Assembly: GCA_022843945.1 (NCBI GenBank)
Contig: JALHMR010000002.1
Span: 219,092-283,091, forward strand
Length of the DNA stretch: 64,000 nt
Origin: Rhodospirillaceae bacterium
GTDB lineage: Bacteria; Pseudomonadota; Alphaproteobacteria; CACIAM-22H2
Direction of reading: 5' to 3'
Both the position numbers and the translations under genes were made by a program. Of this stretch, positions 9,372-18,110 are shown one piece after another; the stretch's first letter is position 1, and the number at the start of each line of letters is the position of its first letter. The notes below the pieces were generated by a model. The model searched no databases and was not told the DNA's origin. It saw nothing but the letters and a program-made list of their open reading frames with translations.

Positions 9372-11693
9372 ATGAGCTACTATCAACCTGCGTCGTTTCC
9401 GGGGCGCCGCCGCTCCGGATCCGGTTCCCTCGAGCATCGGCCGTCTCGTAACGGCCTCTATGCTGAATCAGATCCCTCGATGTCGGAGCAGCTGGCGCTG
9501 TACCCCTCGGGGCGCGGCGCGGAAGGTGTGGCCTATCCGTCCGAGCGCAGCCTGGGCCAGATCTTCTCGGTGCTCTGGCGCCGGAAGTATCTGATCCTCG
9601 CCACGGCGCTCTTTGTCGGGTTCGCCAGCTACCTGATCTCCCTCCAGCTCGTCCCGCGCTTCCTGGCGCAGGGCATACTGGCCATCGAGACGCGGCCGCT
9701 CTACATGCCGCAGCTCGGCAATGTGGTGCCGCCGATGCCGCCGGATGTGGCTGCGGCCCGGAGCGAGGCGCAGATCCTGAAATCGCGCGAGCTCATCGAG
9801 ACCGTTTCTCGGCGGCTCAAGCTCGACGAGGACCCGGAGCTCAACCCCTATATCCGGGAAGCGTCGTTCTTCGATGAGCTTCAGAGCTCCGTCAAGTCGG
9901 GCATCAATGGAGGGCTTCGCTTCCTGGGCCTGGCGCCGGCGCCGATGGAAAGCGACATCGCCAAGGACGATCTCGTCTGGGCAGCGGTCGTCGACAATGT
10001 GACCCGCAACCTGGCGGTTCGTACCGACGGTCGGAGCTACGTGATCTACGTCGAGTTCGAGAGCGAAAGCCCGCAGGTCGGCGCGGCGGTGGTGAACACC
10101 CTGATGGAGATGTTCATTACCCGCCAGGTCGAAACCGCCTCCAAATCCATGGTCGATGCGAATGTATGGGTGAAGGAGCGGGCGGCAGAACTACGGCGCA
10201 GCGTCGATGAAGCCGACCAGCAGGTGCAGGCCTATCGCAGCCGATATGCCCTGATCGATACCCGCATGGGCAGCGTCAGCTCGCAGCAGTTGAGCGAGAT
10301 CAACGGCGCTCTCACCATGGCGCGCACCGAGCGTGCCCAGGCTGAGGCCCGTTACGGGCGGGCCCGGGACGAGGCCAGCGGTCGCAGCGGCACTCCGGAT
10401 GCGGCCAGCGAGGTCCTCGCCTCGCCGCTGATCCAGAAGCTGCGTGAGCGTGAAGCCGAGCTGATCTCGCGCGAAGCGGAGATGTCGATGCGGCTCGGCG
10501 AAAGCCATCCGCACCGCCGGGCGGCGCGTCACGAGATCACCAATCTGCAGGCGCACATCGACAAGGAGATCAACAAAATCCTGCGTTCGTTGCAGAGTCA
10601 GGTGGTCGTGGCACAGTCGCGCGAGCAGACCCTCGAGCGCCAGTTGCGGGACAACACCGGCCGGGCCGTGAAGGTGGCCGAGACCGAGGTTGAGCTGCGG
10701 CAGCTGGAGAAGGAAGCCGAGACCAAGCGGAACGTCTACCAGTCGTTCCTGGCCACGGCGCAGCAGACCGCCGAGCCGTCGCGGATCAACCAGTCGAACG
10801 CGCGGATCGCCTCCACCGCCGTGCCGCCGACGGTGCCGTTCAGCCCGCGCAAGAAGTGGTTCCTGGTCTCCGGCCTGTTCATCGGCCTGCTTCTGGCAGC
10901 CGGTGTGGTCCTGCTGATGGCGGAACTGGATCGCGGCTTCGAGACGATTGCCGAACTCGAGGACGCAACCGGTCTGCCGGTGCTGGGCGCGGTGCCGATG
11001 CTGAAGCGGGTCAAGAAGGGCTCGGCCCTGACCCGCGAGGTGGTGCAGCGTCCCAACTCGGCGGTGTCGGAGACCATCCGTGGCCTCCGGGTTGCCCTGC
11101 GCTCACGCTCGAAGAAGGGCGCCTCGCAGGTGCTGCTGGTGACGTCGTCCGAGCCCGGCGAGGGCAAGACCTCGCTGGTCAGCTCGCTCGGCTTCCTGTC
11201 GGCGCGTGACGGCATGCGCGTCCTGATCGTGGACTCCGACCTGCGGCGGCCGCGCATCCACCGGCTGTTCCGTGGTGCTCCGGCGGCCGGCGGCCTCCAG
11301 GACGTGCTGCGTGGCACGCAGGCCTGGATCCAGGCCGTGCGCACCGACGAGGAGTCGGGTGCGGACTACCTGACCGCCTATGACCGCACGGACAGCCCGG
11401 TGGCGCTGCTCAGCTCCGGCCACTGGCACGAGTTCCTGCGGCAGGCGCGGCGGATCTACGACCTGGTCATCCTGGACTCGCCGCCGATCATGCAGGTCTC
11501 GGATGCGCTGACCCTCGCCGATTACGCGGATACCGTAATCTTCGTGGTCGGCTACAAGACGACCCGTCGCCAGACGGTCCAGGAGGCCCTGCGGCGCTTC
11601 GCTGCCACCGGTCGCCCGGTTCTGGGTGCGGTGCTATCGAAGGTGGCCGGCAAGGTTCCCGTGCTGCAGTACTACAGCGGTTACGCAACCTGA
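9372..11693 (+). CDS. Wzc/ExoP-like polysaccharide copolymerase with BY-kinase domain
   Basis: Inner-membrane chain-length regulator and autokinase that links Wzy polymerization to Wza export. The 773-residue protein has a Wzz domain between membrane helices near 73-93 and 495-517 (with the usual proline-rich segment PFSPRKKW before the second), a long periplasmic coiled-coil region (about 250-450), and a fused cytoplasmic tyrosine kinase. The kinase shows Walker A SSEPGEGKTS (about 594-603), Walker A' VLIVDSDLRRPR (about 616) and Walker B DLVILDSPP (about 696). Only three tyrosines (767, 768, 771) form the C-terminal cluster, fewer than in E. coli Wzc. ATG 9372 is the likely start; ATG 9480 is an alternative. 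Confidence 0.93.
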   Translation: MSYYQPASFPGRRRSGSGSLEHRPSRNGLYAESDPSMSEQLALYPSGRGAEGVAYPSERSLGQIFSVLWRRKYLILATALFVGFASYLISLQLVPRFLAQGILAIETRPLYMPQLGNVVPPMPPDVAAARSEAQILKSRELIETVSRRLKLDEDPELNPYIREASFFDELQSSVKSGINGGLRFLGLAPAPMESDIAKDDLVWAAVVDNVTRNLAVRTDGRSYVIYVEFESESPQVGAAVVNTLMEMFITRQVETASKSMVDANVWVKERAAELRRSVDEADQQVQAYRSRYALIDTRMGSVSSQQLSEINGALTMARTERAQAEARYGRARDEASGRSGTPDAASEVLASPLIQKLREREAELISREAEMSMRLGESHPHRRAARHEITNLQAHIDKEINKILRSLQSQVVVAQSREQTLERQLRDNTGRAVKVAETEVELRQLEKEAETKRNVYQSFLATAQQTAEPSRINQSNARIASTAVPPTVPFSPRKKWFLVSGLFIGLLLAAGVVLLMAELDRGFETIAELEDATGLPVLGAVPMLKRVKKGSALTREVVQRPNSAVSETIRGLRVALRSRSKKGASQVLLVTSSEPGEGKTSLVSSLGFLSARDGMRVLIVDSDLRRPRIHRLFRGAPAAGGLQDVLRGTQAWIQAVRTDEESGADYLTAYDRTDSPVALLSSGHWHEFLRQARRIYDLVILDSPPIMQVSDALTLADYADTVIFVVGYKTTRRQTVQEALRRFAATGRPVLGAVLSKVAGKVPVLQYYSGYAT

Positions 11694-11737
11694 AGACTTG
11701 AGCCTGCCGGCCTGTTCAGGGCCGGCTCGACAAAGCG

Positions 11738-11769
11738 ACGGCGAGCCTAACGGCTCGCCGTTTGCTTTT
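11738..11769 (+). terminator. Rho-independent terminator after the wzc-like gene
   Basis: A perfect 10-bp stem, ACGGCGAGCC (11738-11747) and GGCTCGCCGT (11752-11761), with loop TAAC, followed by TTGCTTTT. It lies 45 bases after the wzc-like stop codon and separates that transcript from the rest of the locus. Confidence 0.8.
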
Positions 11770-11973
11770 GGGAAGTGCGGCGGGAATTCTCGCTGATGCC
11801 CTGTCGCGACCGTGACCGTCTGGCGACGGCTCAGCGACCGCGGCAACCCGACATCCTCCTCTAAAGTATTTTTGATCGCTGCCGCCAAGCTGCGGCGGTT
11901 GGCATTCAAGCGGCGCAGTGCCGCTGCGCTGCATGGTGGGAGCAGTTCGCTCCGCAGTGCGTTTTAAACGCGC

Positions 11974-12138
11974 CTAGAAGAACAAGCCGACGACGAAACC
12001 GAAAATCATCGAAACCAGAGCGACGAGTCCGAATGCAACAACCGTGGCCGGGCGCTCAGGCGCGTCCATCGTGTGTTCACGGCTCAGCTCCGACAGTGAC
12101 TCTGGCCGTGGCAACGGTATGCGTTTCGGTTCTGACAT
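11974..12138 (-). CDS. Small predicted single-pass membrane protein (54 aa)
   Basis: A short open frame from ATG 12138 to TAG 11974 encoding 54 residues. It begins MSEPKRIPLPRPESLSEL and has a hydrophilic, charged N-terminal half (1-30). Residues 31-54 form a single hydrophobic helix rich in Val, Phe and Gly (ATVVAFGLVALVSMIF then GFVVGLFF), ending right at the stop. A GAGG ribosome binding site lies six bases before the ATG. It is transcribed towards the wzc-like gene and divergently from the exoY-like gene. I do not recognise a family. The context suggests a small membrane partner of the EPS machinery, but this is inference. Confidence 0.5.
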   Translation of the reverse strand: MSEPKRIPLPRPESLSELSREHTMDAPERPATVVAFGLVALVSMIFGFVVGLFF

Positions 12139-12387
12139 TTATGACCTCTGCTGCTCACAAAGCTGCGTTATGACGCTGATTTACCGTGATGTTTTCGAGG
12201 AGCGGAGCCAACAAATTATCATAATAGGCACACGCGCCAAGCGGCTTTGAATCGATTTAACTAGGGGTACCAAAACACGGCCTTGCGCGCCCTAGCGTAA
12301 CGCTGGCCGGATAGAGGGAGGATCGCAGAACGCTCCGGAGCGGAGGCGGAGCGGTTTGACTGGGAGCCGAACGGAGGACGAGGACGT
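12139..12387. promoter_or_regulatory. AT-rich upstream region of the exoY-like gene
   Basis: About 250 bases of noticeably AT-rich DNA (for example around 12200-12280) between the small divergent membrane gene and the exoY-like gene. It must hold the promoter for the initiating transferase and perhaps for the small gene. A purine-rich GGAGGACGAGGACGT immediately before ATG 12388 is the ribosome binding site. No other structure is evident. Confidence 0.45.
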
Positions 12388-13128
12388 ATGTTGGAAGTTT
12401 ATAGCCGGGATGCGGGTTCGCTGCAAAACCGCGACAGCTTGGTCGGTTTTGCCCGGCGGCGCGTCGATGCGCGGCCCACTCAAAACACGGCGTCTCTTCG
12501 CCTCGCGCATGCCGGCCCGGCCGGCTCGTTCGTGAAACGGACGGTCGATATCCTGGGCGCGGCGGCGATGCTGCTGGCGCTGGCGCCGGTGATGCTCATC
12601 CTCGCGCTGCTCGTCCGCCTGGACGGCGGCCCGGCCCTGTTCCGCCACAGCCGTATCGGCGCCGGCGGCCGCACCTTCGGCTGCCTGAAGTTCCGCAGCA
12701 TGTGCCTGGACGCGGACAAGCGGCTGCAGGAGCTGCTGGAACGTGATCCGGCGGCGCGCGCCGAATGGGAGCGGGACTACAAGCTGCGCAACGACCCGCG
12801 CATCACGTCGGTCGGCCGCTTCCTGCGCCAGACCAGCCTCGACGAGCTGCCGCAGCTGTTCAACGTCCTGGCCGGCACCATGAGCCTGGTGGGCCCCCGG
12901 CCGATCGTGCGCGGCGAACTGCCGCGCTACGGCACGGCGATCCAGGAGTATCTGCGCTGCCGGCCCGGCATCACCGGCCTGTGGCAGACCAGCGGCCGCA
13001 ACGACGTCGACTACGCCAAGCGCGTGGACCTCGACTGCCGCTATGCCCGCACCTGGAGCCTGAAGCAGGACATCGTCATCCTGTTCCGCACCGTGGGCGT
13101 GGTGCTGAAGCAGTCCGGCGCCTACTGA
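12388..13128 (+). CDS. Undecaprenyl-phosphate sugar phosphotransferase (ExoY/WcaJ C-terminal type)
   Basis: Initiating enzyme of the repeat unit: it transfers a sugar-1-phosphate from a nucleotide sugar to undecaprenyl phosphate. The 246 residues hold only the catalytic module of the bacterial sugar transferase family, like ExoY, without the N-terminal four-helix part of WcaJ. Visible are the membrane re-entrant helix (about 51-71), the KFRSM motif (about 104-108), [13 protein letters not shown] (about 149-161), MSLVGPRP and [10 protein letters not shown] hydrophilic 45-residue N-terminal extension precedes the domain. The sugar (glucose or galactose) cannot be determined from sequence. The GT4 gene follows 85 bases downstream. 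Confidence 0.92.
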   Translation: MLEVYSRDAGSLQNRDSLVGFARRRVDARPTQNTASLRLAHAGPAGSFVKRTVDILGAAAMLLALAPVMLILALLVRLDGGPALFRHSRIGAGGRTFGCLKFRSMCLDADKRLQELLERDPAARAEWERDYKLRNDPRITSVGRFLRQTSLDELPQLFNVLAGTMSLVGPRPIVRGELPRYGTAIQEYLRCRPGITGLWQTSGRNDVDYAKRVDLDCRYARTWSLKQDIVILFRTVGVVLKQSGAY

Positions 13129-13213
13129 GCGAAGGCTTTCCCGCCAGTCCGGCCGCTTCCGCCACCAAGCGTCGAAGCGGCCGGCCCTTTTTCCCGACCC
13201 AAGTTGGCTGCCC

Positions 13214-14416
13214 ATGAAAATCGCCGTCATCGATCCCTCACTGTTCACCTGGCCGTACGACCGGGCGCTGGTCGGGGGCCTGCGTAACCTCGGCCACGAC
13301 GCCGTGCTGTTCGGCAAGGCGCTGTCCCGGTCCGATGCCCGGTTGCGGGATCCCGTGCTGCGCCCGATCTTCTATACCTCGCTGGCCGACACCGGCTCCT
13401 GGCCGCGCCCGCTGCTCCGCGCGGCGAAGGGCTTCAGCCATGTCGCCTCGCTCGAGCGCCTGCGCCGGGAGCTCACCCTGTGGGCGCCGGATGTCATCCA
13501 TTTCCAGTGGCTGCCGCTGCCCGTGGTCGACCGCCTCTTCCTGCCGATGCTGCGGCGCATCGCGCCGACCGTGCTGACGGTCCACGACACCATGCCGTTC
13601 AACGGCTCGCCGGTTTCGGCCCTGCAGGCCTTCGGCACCGTCGACGCTTTCCGCCAGTTCGATCACTTGATCGTGCATACCGACCAGGGGCGCCAGCGCA
13701 TCGCGCCGCACGCTGGCAGCGGCCTCAGCCGCGTTCCGCACGGGCTTTTGCACGACGAGGCGGTGGCCGAGGCGAAAGCGCCGACGGCCGGCGGCGGGAA
13801 GGGGCCCGTGACCCTGCTCATGTTCGGGCAGATCAAGCCCTACAAGGGCATCGACGTGCTGTTGCGCGCCCTGGCGGCCCTCGATCCCGAGACCCGTTCC
13901 CGCTGCCGCGTCTGCATCGCCGGAAAGCCCTACATGGACACCGCGCCCCTGGTGGAGTTGCGCCGCGCGCTCGGCCTCGAGGACGTCGTTTCCTTCCGCT
14001 TCGAGTTCGTCCCCGATGCGGAACTCACTGCGCTTTTCGAGCAATCGGCCGGGGTGTTGTTCCCCTACCGCGAGATCGAGGCCAGCGGCGCGCTGATGGC
14101 GGCCCTGGCCCATGCCAAGCCGGTCATCGCCTCGAAGCTCGGCACCTTTGCCGAACTGCTCGAGGACCAGCGCCACGGGCTGCTGGTGCCGCCCGATGAT
14201 GTCGCAGCCCTGACGCAGGCCATCACGCGTTTCGTTCGCGAAGATGGGTTGCGGTGGCGGCTGACCGAGGAAATCGTGCAGCTGAAAGCCTCCATTCCGT
14301 CCTGGGACGCGATCGCCGCCCAGACCGTCGCCGTCTACGACCAGGCGGCCCGGCGCTGGGGCCGGACGGGCGAGAACACCGTTGCCCTGCAGTCGCGCCC
14401 CGGCCGCGGCACCTGA
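13214..14416 (+). CDS. Family 4 glycosyltransferase
   Basis: GT-B fold retaining glycosyltransferase, 400 residues. The N-terminal Rossmann-like half (1-180) contains IHFQWLPLPVVD and TVLTVHDTMPF. The C-terminal donor-binding half has LLMFGQIKPYKGIDVLL (about 202-218) and the EX7E-like signature LFPYREIEASGALMAALAHAKPVIAS (about 283-308, with glutamates near 287 and 289). It follows the exoY-like gene in the same direction and probably acts on the same lipid-linked acceptor. The convergent Wzy-like gene ends 236 bases downstream; that gap shows no feature beyond GC-rich sequence. Confidence 0.85.
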   Translation: MKIAVIDPSLFTWPYDRALVGGLRNLGHDAVLFGKALSRSDARLRDPVLRPIFYTSLADTGSWPRPLLRAAKGFSHVASLERLRRELTLWAPDVIHFQWLPLPVVDRLFLPMLRRIAPTVLTVHDTMPFNGSPVSALQAFGTVDAFRQFDHLIVHTDQGRQRIAPHAGSGLSRVPHGLLHDEAVAEAKAPTAGGGKGPVTLLMFGQIKPYKGIDVLLRALAALDPETRSRCRVCIAGKPYMDTAPLVELRRALGLEDVVSFRFEFVPDAELTALFEQSAGVLFPYREIEASGALMAALAHAKPVIASKLGTFAELLEDQRHGLLVPPDDVAALTQAITRFVREDGLRWRLTEEIVQLKASIPSWDAIAAQTVAVYDQAARRWGRTGENTVALQSRPGRGT

Positions 14417-14652
14417 GGACCGGCCTCCGACGATCCCGGCCGACCGGTGGCCGTAGCGGCCCGATACCGCCCTGACGGGGCCCCGATCCTGCGTCCTTGC
14501 CCGCATCCATCCGCCTTTGACCGCCCCTGGCAGGGACAGCCAGAAGGCCGCTGCCTCGTGTCGCTGCGCCTGACTGATCCGCCGCGGGCTGTCCTCCGAG
14601 GGGCGTTCAACGAGGGGCGTGCGGGCAAGCCCGCCGGGCGCTCAGGGCGTGC

Positions 14653-16011
14653 TCAGGCTTCTCTGGGAGCGGGCCGGTGGGGCTCCGGCTCGTCGTCGAT
14701 GGTCGCCGGCTCCGGCCAGCGCACCGTACGCCGGCGGACCGGTATCGCGGCGCGCGCCGGATCGCTGTGCCAGGCCATCAGGGCGATGAAGGCCGCGTGC
14801 ATCGTGCCGTTGAGCAGGTAGCCACCCAGGAACAGGTAGAGGTACAGGATCGCCACGCAGAGCACCTTGTCCCGCGTGCCATGGGTGAGGGCGGTCGTCA
14901 CGTAGACCAGGAGGCCGAGGAAGGCGAGGAAGCCGTACTCGAAGAGCAGCTTGATCCAGGTCGGATCATGGGCGAGGTAGCCGCCGACGCGCGAAGCCTT
15001 GACGAAGTCGTCGATGGCGCCCGGACCGAAGCCGAAGAAGAAGCCGCGGGCCGAGTCGAGCAGGAAGTCGCGGATCAGGTAGATCGGCGAGATGAAGCGG
15101 GCGAAGCCGCTGGACTCCGGCTCGCCGAATTCGCCGAGGCGGTCGGTGACCTTGGCGAGGTTCATCGATTCGCCGGCGATGATCAGAAAGGCGGCGACGA
15201 TGAAGCCCCAGACCAGCAGCTGGATGTTGCCGCGGCGGTAGAGGATCCAGGGCAGGAAGAGCACGACCATCGACAGGCCGGTGCCGGAATAGGAGACGAC
15301 CAGGGCTGCGCAGTAGATCACCAGGCGCCACAGGCTCTGCCGGCGGGTGAGCTCGATGATGATGGACAGGCCCAGGAACTGGGAGAAGAACGACGGCTCC
15401 AGGAAGAACACGCCGTTGCTCTTCATGATCTCCGATTCGTAGGCCAGCGGGATGATGACGTTGAAGGTCTCTCGGTACAGGTACTCCTCGGGCACGTACG
15501 TGTCGATCGGGAACATCATCTCCGCGCCGACCACGAACTGCGAGGCGAACTGCAGGATGCCGGCGACCGCCGCCACGATCATCAGGTTCTGATAGGAATG
15601 CAGCGTGTGCTCGAACATGCCGTCGCGGTGGCGAAGCTTGAAGGCGTAGAGCACATAGATCGCGAAGAGGTAGATGAACGACATCAGCGATGCCTTCTCG
15701 TCGGCGATCGCCAGCGAGATGGTCATCAGCGCCATGACGCCGCAGAAGAACATCGTCAGCGCCGGGCTTACCAGAAGGCGGCCGCGGAGCAGCATGTAGC
15801 CGAAGACGAAATAGGTCAGGATGAACGAGAGGGCGATCTGGCTCGTGCCGCCGATCGGCAGGGCAAAGCGCTGCAGATAGATACAGACGAAGAGGATCGT
15901 GGTGACGCCAAAGGCCGAGACCTTGTCCACGGCGGGCAGGAAAGCGGCGGGGTGCATAGGCTGCGGCATGTGGCCCCGGCGGTGCGGAGCGGCATAGGCC
16001 CGTCGCAACAT
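14653..16011 (-). CDS. O-antigen ligase/polymerase-like membrane protein (Wzy-like)
   Basis: Polytopic inner-membrane protein of 452 residues with about ten to twelve hydrophobic helices, the first near 33-50, and a cytoplasmic tail rich in Arg, Glu and Pro. It has the long periplasmic loop expected in Wzy/WaaL proteins (around 310-350, DSARGFFFGFGPGAIDDF then a tryptophan-containing loop), where the catalytic Arg and His/Glu usually lie. The likely role is polymerizing lipid-linked repeat units on the periplasmic side. ATG 16011 is preceded by GAGAGGT. A terminator-like hairpin separates it from the upstream wza-like gene, so it may have its own promoter or rely on read-through. Confidence 0.8.
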   Translation of the reverse strand: MLRRAYAAPHRRGHMPQPMHPAAFLPAVDKVSAFGVTTILFVCIYLQRFALPIGGTSQIALSFILTYFVFGYMLLRGRLLVSPALTMFFCGVMALMTISLAIADEKASLMSFIYLFAIYVLYAFKLRHRDGMFEHTLHSYQNLMIVAAVAGILQFASQFVVGAEMMFPIDTYVPEEYLYRETFNVIIPLAYESEIMKSNGVFFLEPSFFSQFLGLSIIIELTRRQSLWRLVIYCAALVVSYSGTGLSMVVLFLPWILYRRGNIQLLVWGFIVAAFLIIAGESMNLAKVTDRLGEFGEPESSGFARFISPIYLIRDFLLDSARGFFFGFGPGAIDDFVKASRVGGYLAHDPTWIKLLFEYGFLAFLGLLVYVTTALTHGTRDKVLCVAILYLYLFLGGYLLNGTMHAAFIALMAWHSDPARAAIPVRRRTVRWPEPATIDDEPEPHRPAPREA

Positions 16012-16041
16012 GGCGACCTCTCGGCTGATGGGTGTTGGACT

Positions 16042-16089
16042 AAAAAGGGCGGCTGTCCGCGCCCTGGCTAAGGAGCCGGGGCGCGGACA
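16042..16089 (-). terminator. Hairpin plus T-tract between wza-like and wzy-like genes
   Basis: Read on the minus strand, a 16-bp stem with one wobble pair (arms 16089-16074 and 16069-16054, loop 16073-16070) is followed by GCCGCCCTTTTTAG (T-run at 16046-16042). It sits 22 bases after the wza-like stop and 31 bases before the wzy-like start, so it could attenuate transcription into the polymerase gene. Confidence 0.75.
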
Positions 16090-16110
16090 ACGGCTGGAAC
16101 GAGGCTAGGC

Positions 16111-16695
16111 TTAGAACCAGCGCTCGGGGACGTTGACCACGTCGCCCGGCACGAGATAGTTCATCTCGCTCGCCGACTTCGGCTCGCGATCGCCGGTCTC
16201 CTCGCGGATGACCGAGATCTTCTTGTTGCTGGCGCGATAGGTGTAGCCGCCGGCGAGGGCCACGGCGTTCAGGATGGTCATGCCTGACTGGTAGGGATAG
16301 GCGCCCGGACGCTGCACCTCGCCCAGGATGTACACCGGCCGGTACCGGACGACGGCGACGTTGACCTTGGGGTTGTTGAGCATGCCGCCGCGGCCGCCGA
16401 GCTGGGCCTCGAGCTGCTTCTCGACGTCGCGGGGGGTCTTGTTCTTGACCGGAATGGCGCCGGCGAGCGGCAGGGCGATGGCGCCCGTGTCGTCGACGTC
16501 GAATTCGCCGGACATGTCCTGTTGGCCGAAGACGGTGACCGCGATCCGGTCGCCGTGCCCGAGGCGATAGGCCTGGGGAGATTCCGGTCCGCTGAGCTGG
16601 GTGGTGGGGCCGGTCCCGCCGCATCCTGCCAACGCAAGCACGGCAACGACGGGAATGATAAGGGCGATACTTTGATACCAGGGCTTACGTGTCAT
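16111..16695 (-). CDS. Short Wza-like polysaccharide export lipoprotein
   Basis: Outer-membrane polysaccharide export (OPX) protein. It carries a lipoprotein signal peptide with lipobox LAGC, lipidated Cys25. A Poly_export domain follows (about 45-125: YRLGHGDRIAVTVFGQQDMSG and DVEKQLEAQLGG), then one SLBB-like domain (about 130-180: VYILGEVQRPGAYPYQSGM and ILNAVALAGGYT). At 194 residues it is about half the length of E. coli Wza and lacks the C-terminal amphipathic helix that makes the octameric outer-membrane pore. It ends VPERWF. It lies downstream of a beta-barrel gene on the same strand, which may supply the missing pore. Confidence 0.9.
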   Translation of the reverse strand: MTRKPWYQSIALIIPVVAVLALAGCGGTGPTTQLSGPESPQAYRLGHGDRIAVTVFGQQDMSGEFDVDDTGAIALPLAGAIPVKNKTPRDVEKQLEAQLGGRGGMLNNPKVNVAVVRYRPVYILGEVQRPGAYPYQSGMTILNAVALAGGYTYRASNKKISVIREETGDREPKSASEMNYLVPGDVVNVPERWF

Positions 16696-16802
16696 CAGAG
16701 GTTCTCCTCAACCGTACGAGATGCGAGTCCCCCCTGCTGCTGCCCCCTAAATGCTGATTGGCGCCCCCTGCTGCCCTTGATCTGATCGACGCTTGTGCAT
16801 GG

Positions 16803-18110
16803 TCAGAACGTCTTCCGCACCCGAACCAGGGCCAGGCTGCGGCTGTAGCCCGATGAGGACGAGTTCTTCGTGTCCTGGTCGCGATAGCGATATTCGCCGT
16901 CGAGGAACAGGCCGCGGTCGAGCCGATATTTCAGCCCGATGTCGCCGCCGATGACCTCGTCTTCGCGGGGCAGCTTGTCGAAGTCGCGCGTCTGATAGAC
17001 GCCGCGCACGAAAGCCACGAGATTGAAGCGCAGCTCGTGCGCCACCGTCAGGGTGTGCAGCGTGCGCCAGTAGCCCGGGCTGCCGGTATTGAAGCTCTCG
17101 GAGAACTCCTTGCGGGTTTCGGCGCGAACGCTGGTCAGCCGCGTCGGGTTCCACAGCAGCGATCCGGACCAGACGAAGTCGCCGGGCGTGCCGAGGCGGC
17201 TATCGTCGTATTTCTGCTCCTGATAGCCGACGGCCACGTCAGCGAAGATCAGCCCGCCGAGATCCGCGGTGGCGCCAAGCTCGGCACGGTAGCCGTTCGA
17301 GCTGCGCTGGAAACCGGAATTGTCGGTCGTCTGGTCGTATTCGCGGTCGTTCGCCTGCAGGCGGACATAAACCTGCTCAGGGCCCAGATAGCGGAAGCCG
17401 AAGGTGCCGTTGACGAACGCTTCGTTCCTGTCGCGCTCGCCGGTGCGGATCGGCACGCCGGCCGTGGTTGACGCACCGCCGTCGTACTCCTGGCGGACCA
17501 CGCCGGCCTCGAGGCGGGGAACGAAGCGGCCGAATTCGGTCTGGCCGTTGACGGCGCCGCGATAGACCATGAACTCGAGCGGCTCGTTCGATCCGGTCTC
17601 GTCCGGCGCGTCGCGCGGCTCGGTCAGCCGCCGCACGCTGGCTTCGGCGCCGAGACTGCTCACTGCGTCGATGTCGTAGCGGCCGCGGCCATCGAGATTG
17701 GCGTTGTAGAAATCTTCGCGGCCATTGTCGGCAAACTTGTTGTAGTCGAGCTGACCGTCGAGGCCGAAGAAGTGCTGGGTCATCTCGGTCTGGGCGCGCG
17801 CGCCGACTGAGCCATTGAAAATGAAGTCGCTCTTCTTGCCGGTCTGCGTGGCGAAGATGTTGTCGTCATACGACAGGCCGGCCGCGATTCTCGGATTCAC
17901 CCGGAAGCCGCCCACCCGGTAGCCGAGCGCCGGCTCCGCCGTGTCATGGCGCTGGATCACGTCCTGGCGCCGGTCCGGCACATCGGCCGTGGGCGCAGGG
18001 GCGCGGATGTCGCGCTCAGGCGTGTTCTGGGCGTGCACGGCTGAAGCGACCAGCAAGGCCGCTATCGCGGTCAAAGTCGAAAAGGTGACACTGTAGCGCC
18101 GCGGTAACAT
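16803..18110 (-). CDS. Outer-membrane beta-barrel protein (putative porin, BBP2-like)
   Basis: A 435-residue secreted protein beginning MLPRRYSVTF with a signal peptide that ends near ASAVHAQ. The start at 18110 is preferred over in-frame upstream starts because it begins the signal peptide and has GGGGGAGA in front. The mature part is an alternation of short amphipathic strands and turns (for example YDDNIFA, RYDIDAVSS, DGEYRYRDQD) and ends in phenylalanine (VRVRKTF), the classic outer-membrane barrel C-terminal signature. It resembles the putative beta-barrel porin 2 family found in EPS loci. It is the first gene of the minus-strand export run and is a plausible exit channel for polymer. 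Confidence 0.8.
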   Translation of the reverse strand: MLPRRYSVTFSTLTAIAALLVASAVHAQNTPERDIRAPAPTADVPDRRQDVIQRHDTAEPALGYRVGGFRVNPRIAAGLSYDDNIFATQTGKKSDFIFNGSVGARAQTEMTQHFFGLDGQLDYNKFADNGREDFYNANLDGRGRYDIDAVSSLGAEASVRRLTEPRDAPDETGSNEPLEFMVYRGAVNGQTEFGRFVPRLEAGVVRQEYDGGASTTAGVPIRTGERDRNEAFVNGTFGFRYLGPEQVYVRLQANDREYDQTTDNSGFQRSSNGYRAELGATADLGGLIFADVAVGYQEQKYDDSRLGTPGDFVWSGSLLWNPTRLTSVRAETRKEFSESFNTGSPGYWRTLHTLTVAHELRFNLVAFVRGVYQTRDFDKLPREDEVIGGDIGLKYRLDRGLFLDGEYRYRDQDTKNSSSSGYSRSLALVRVRKTF

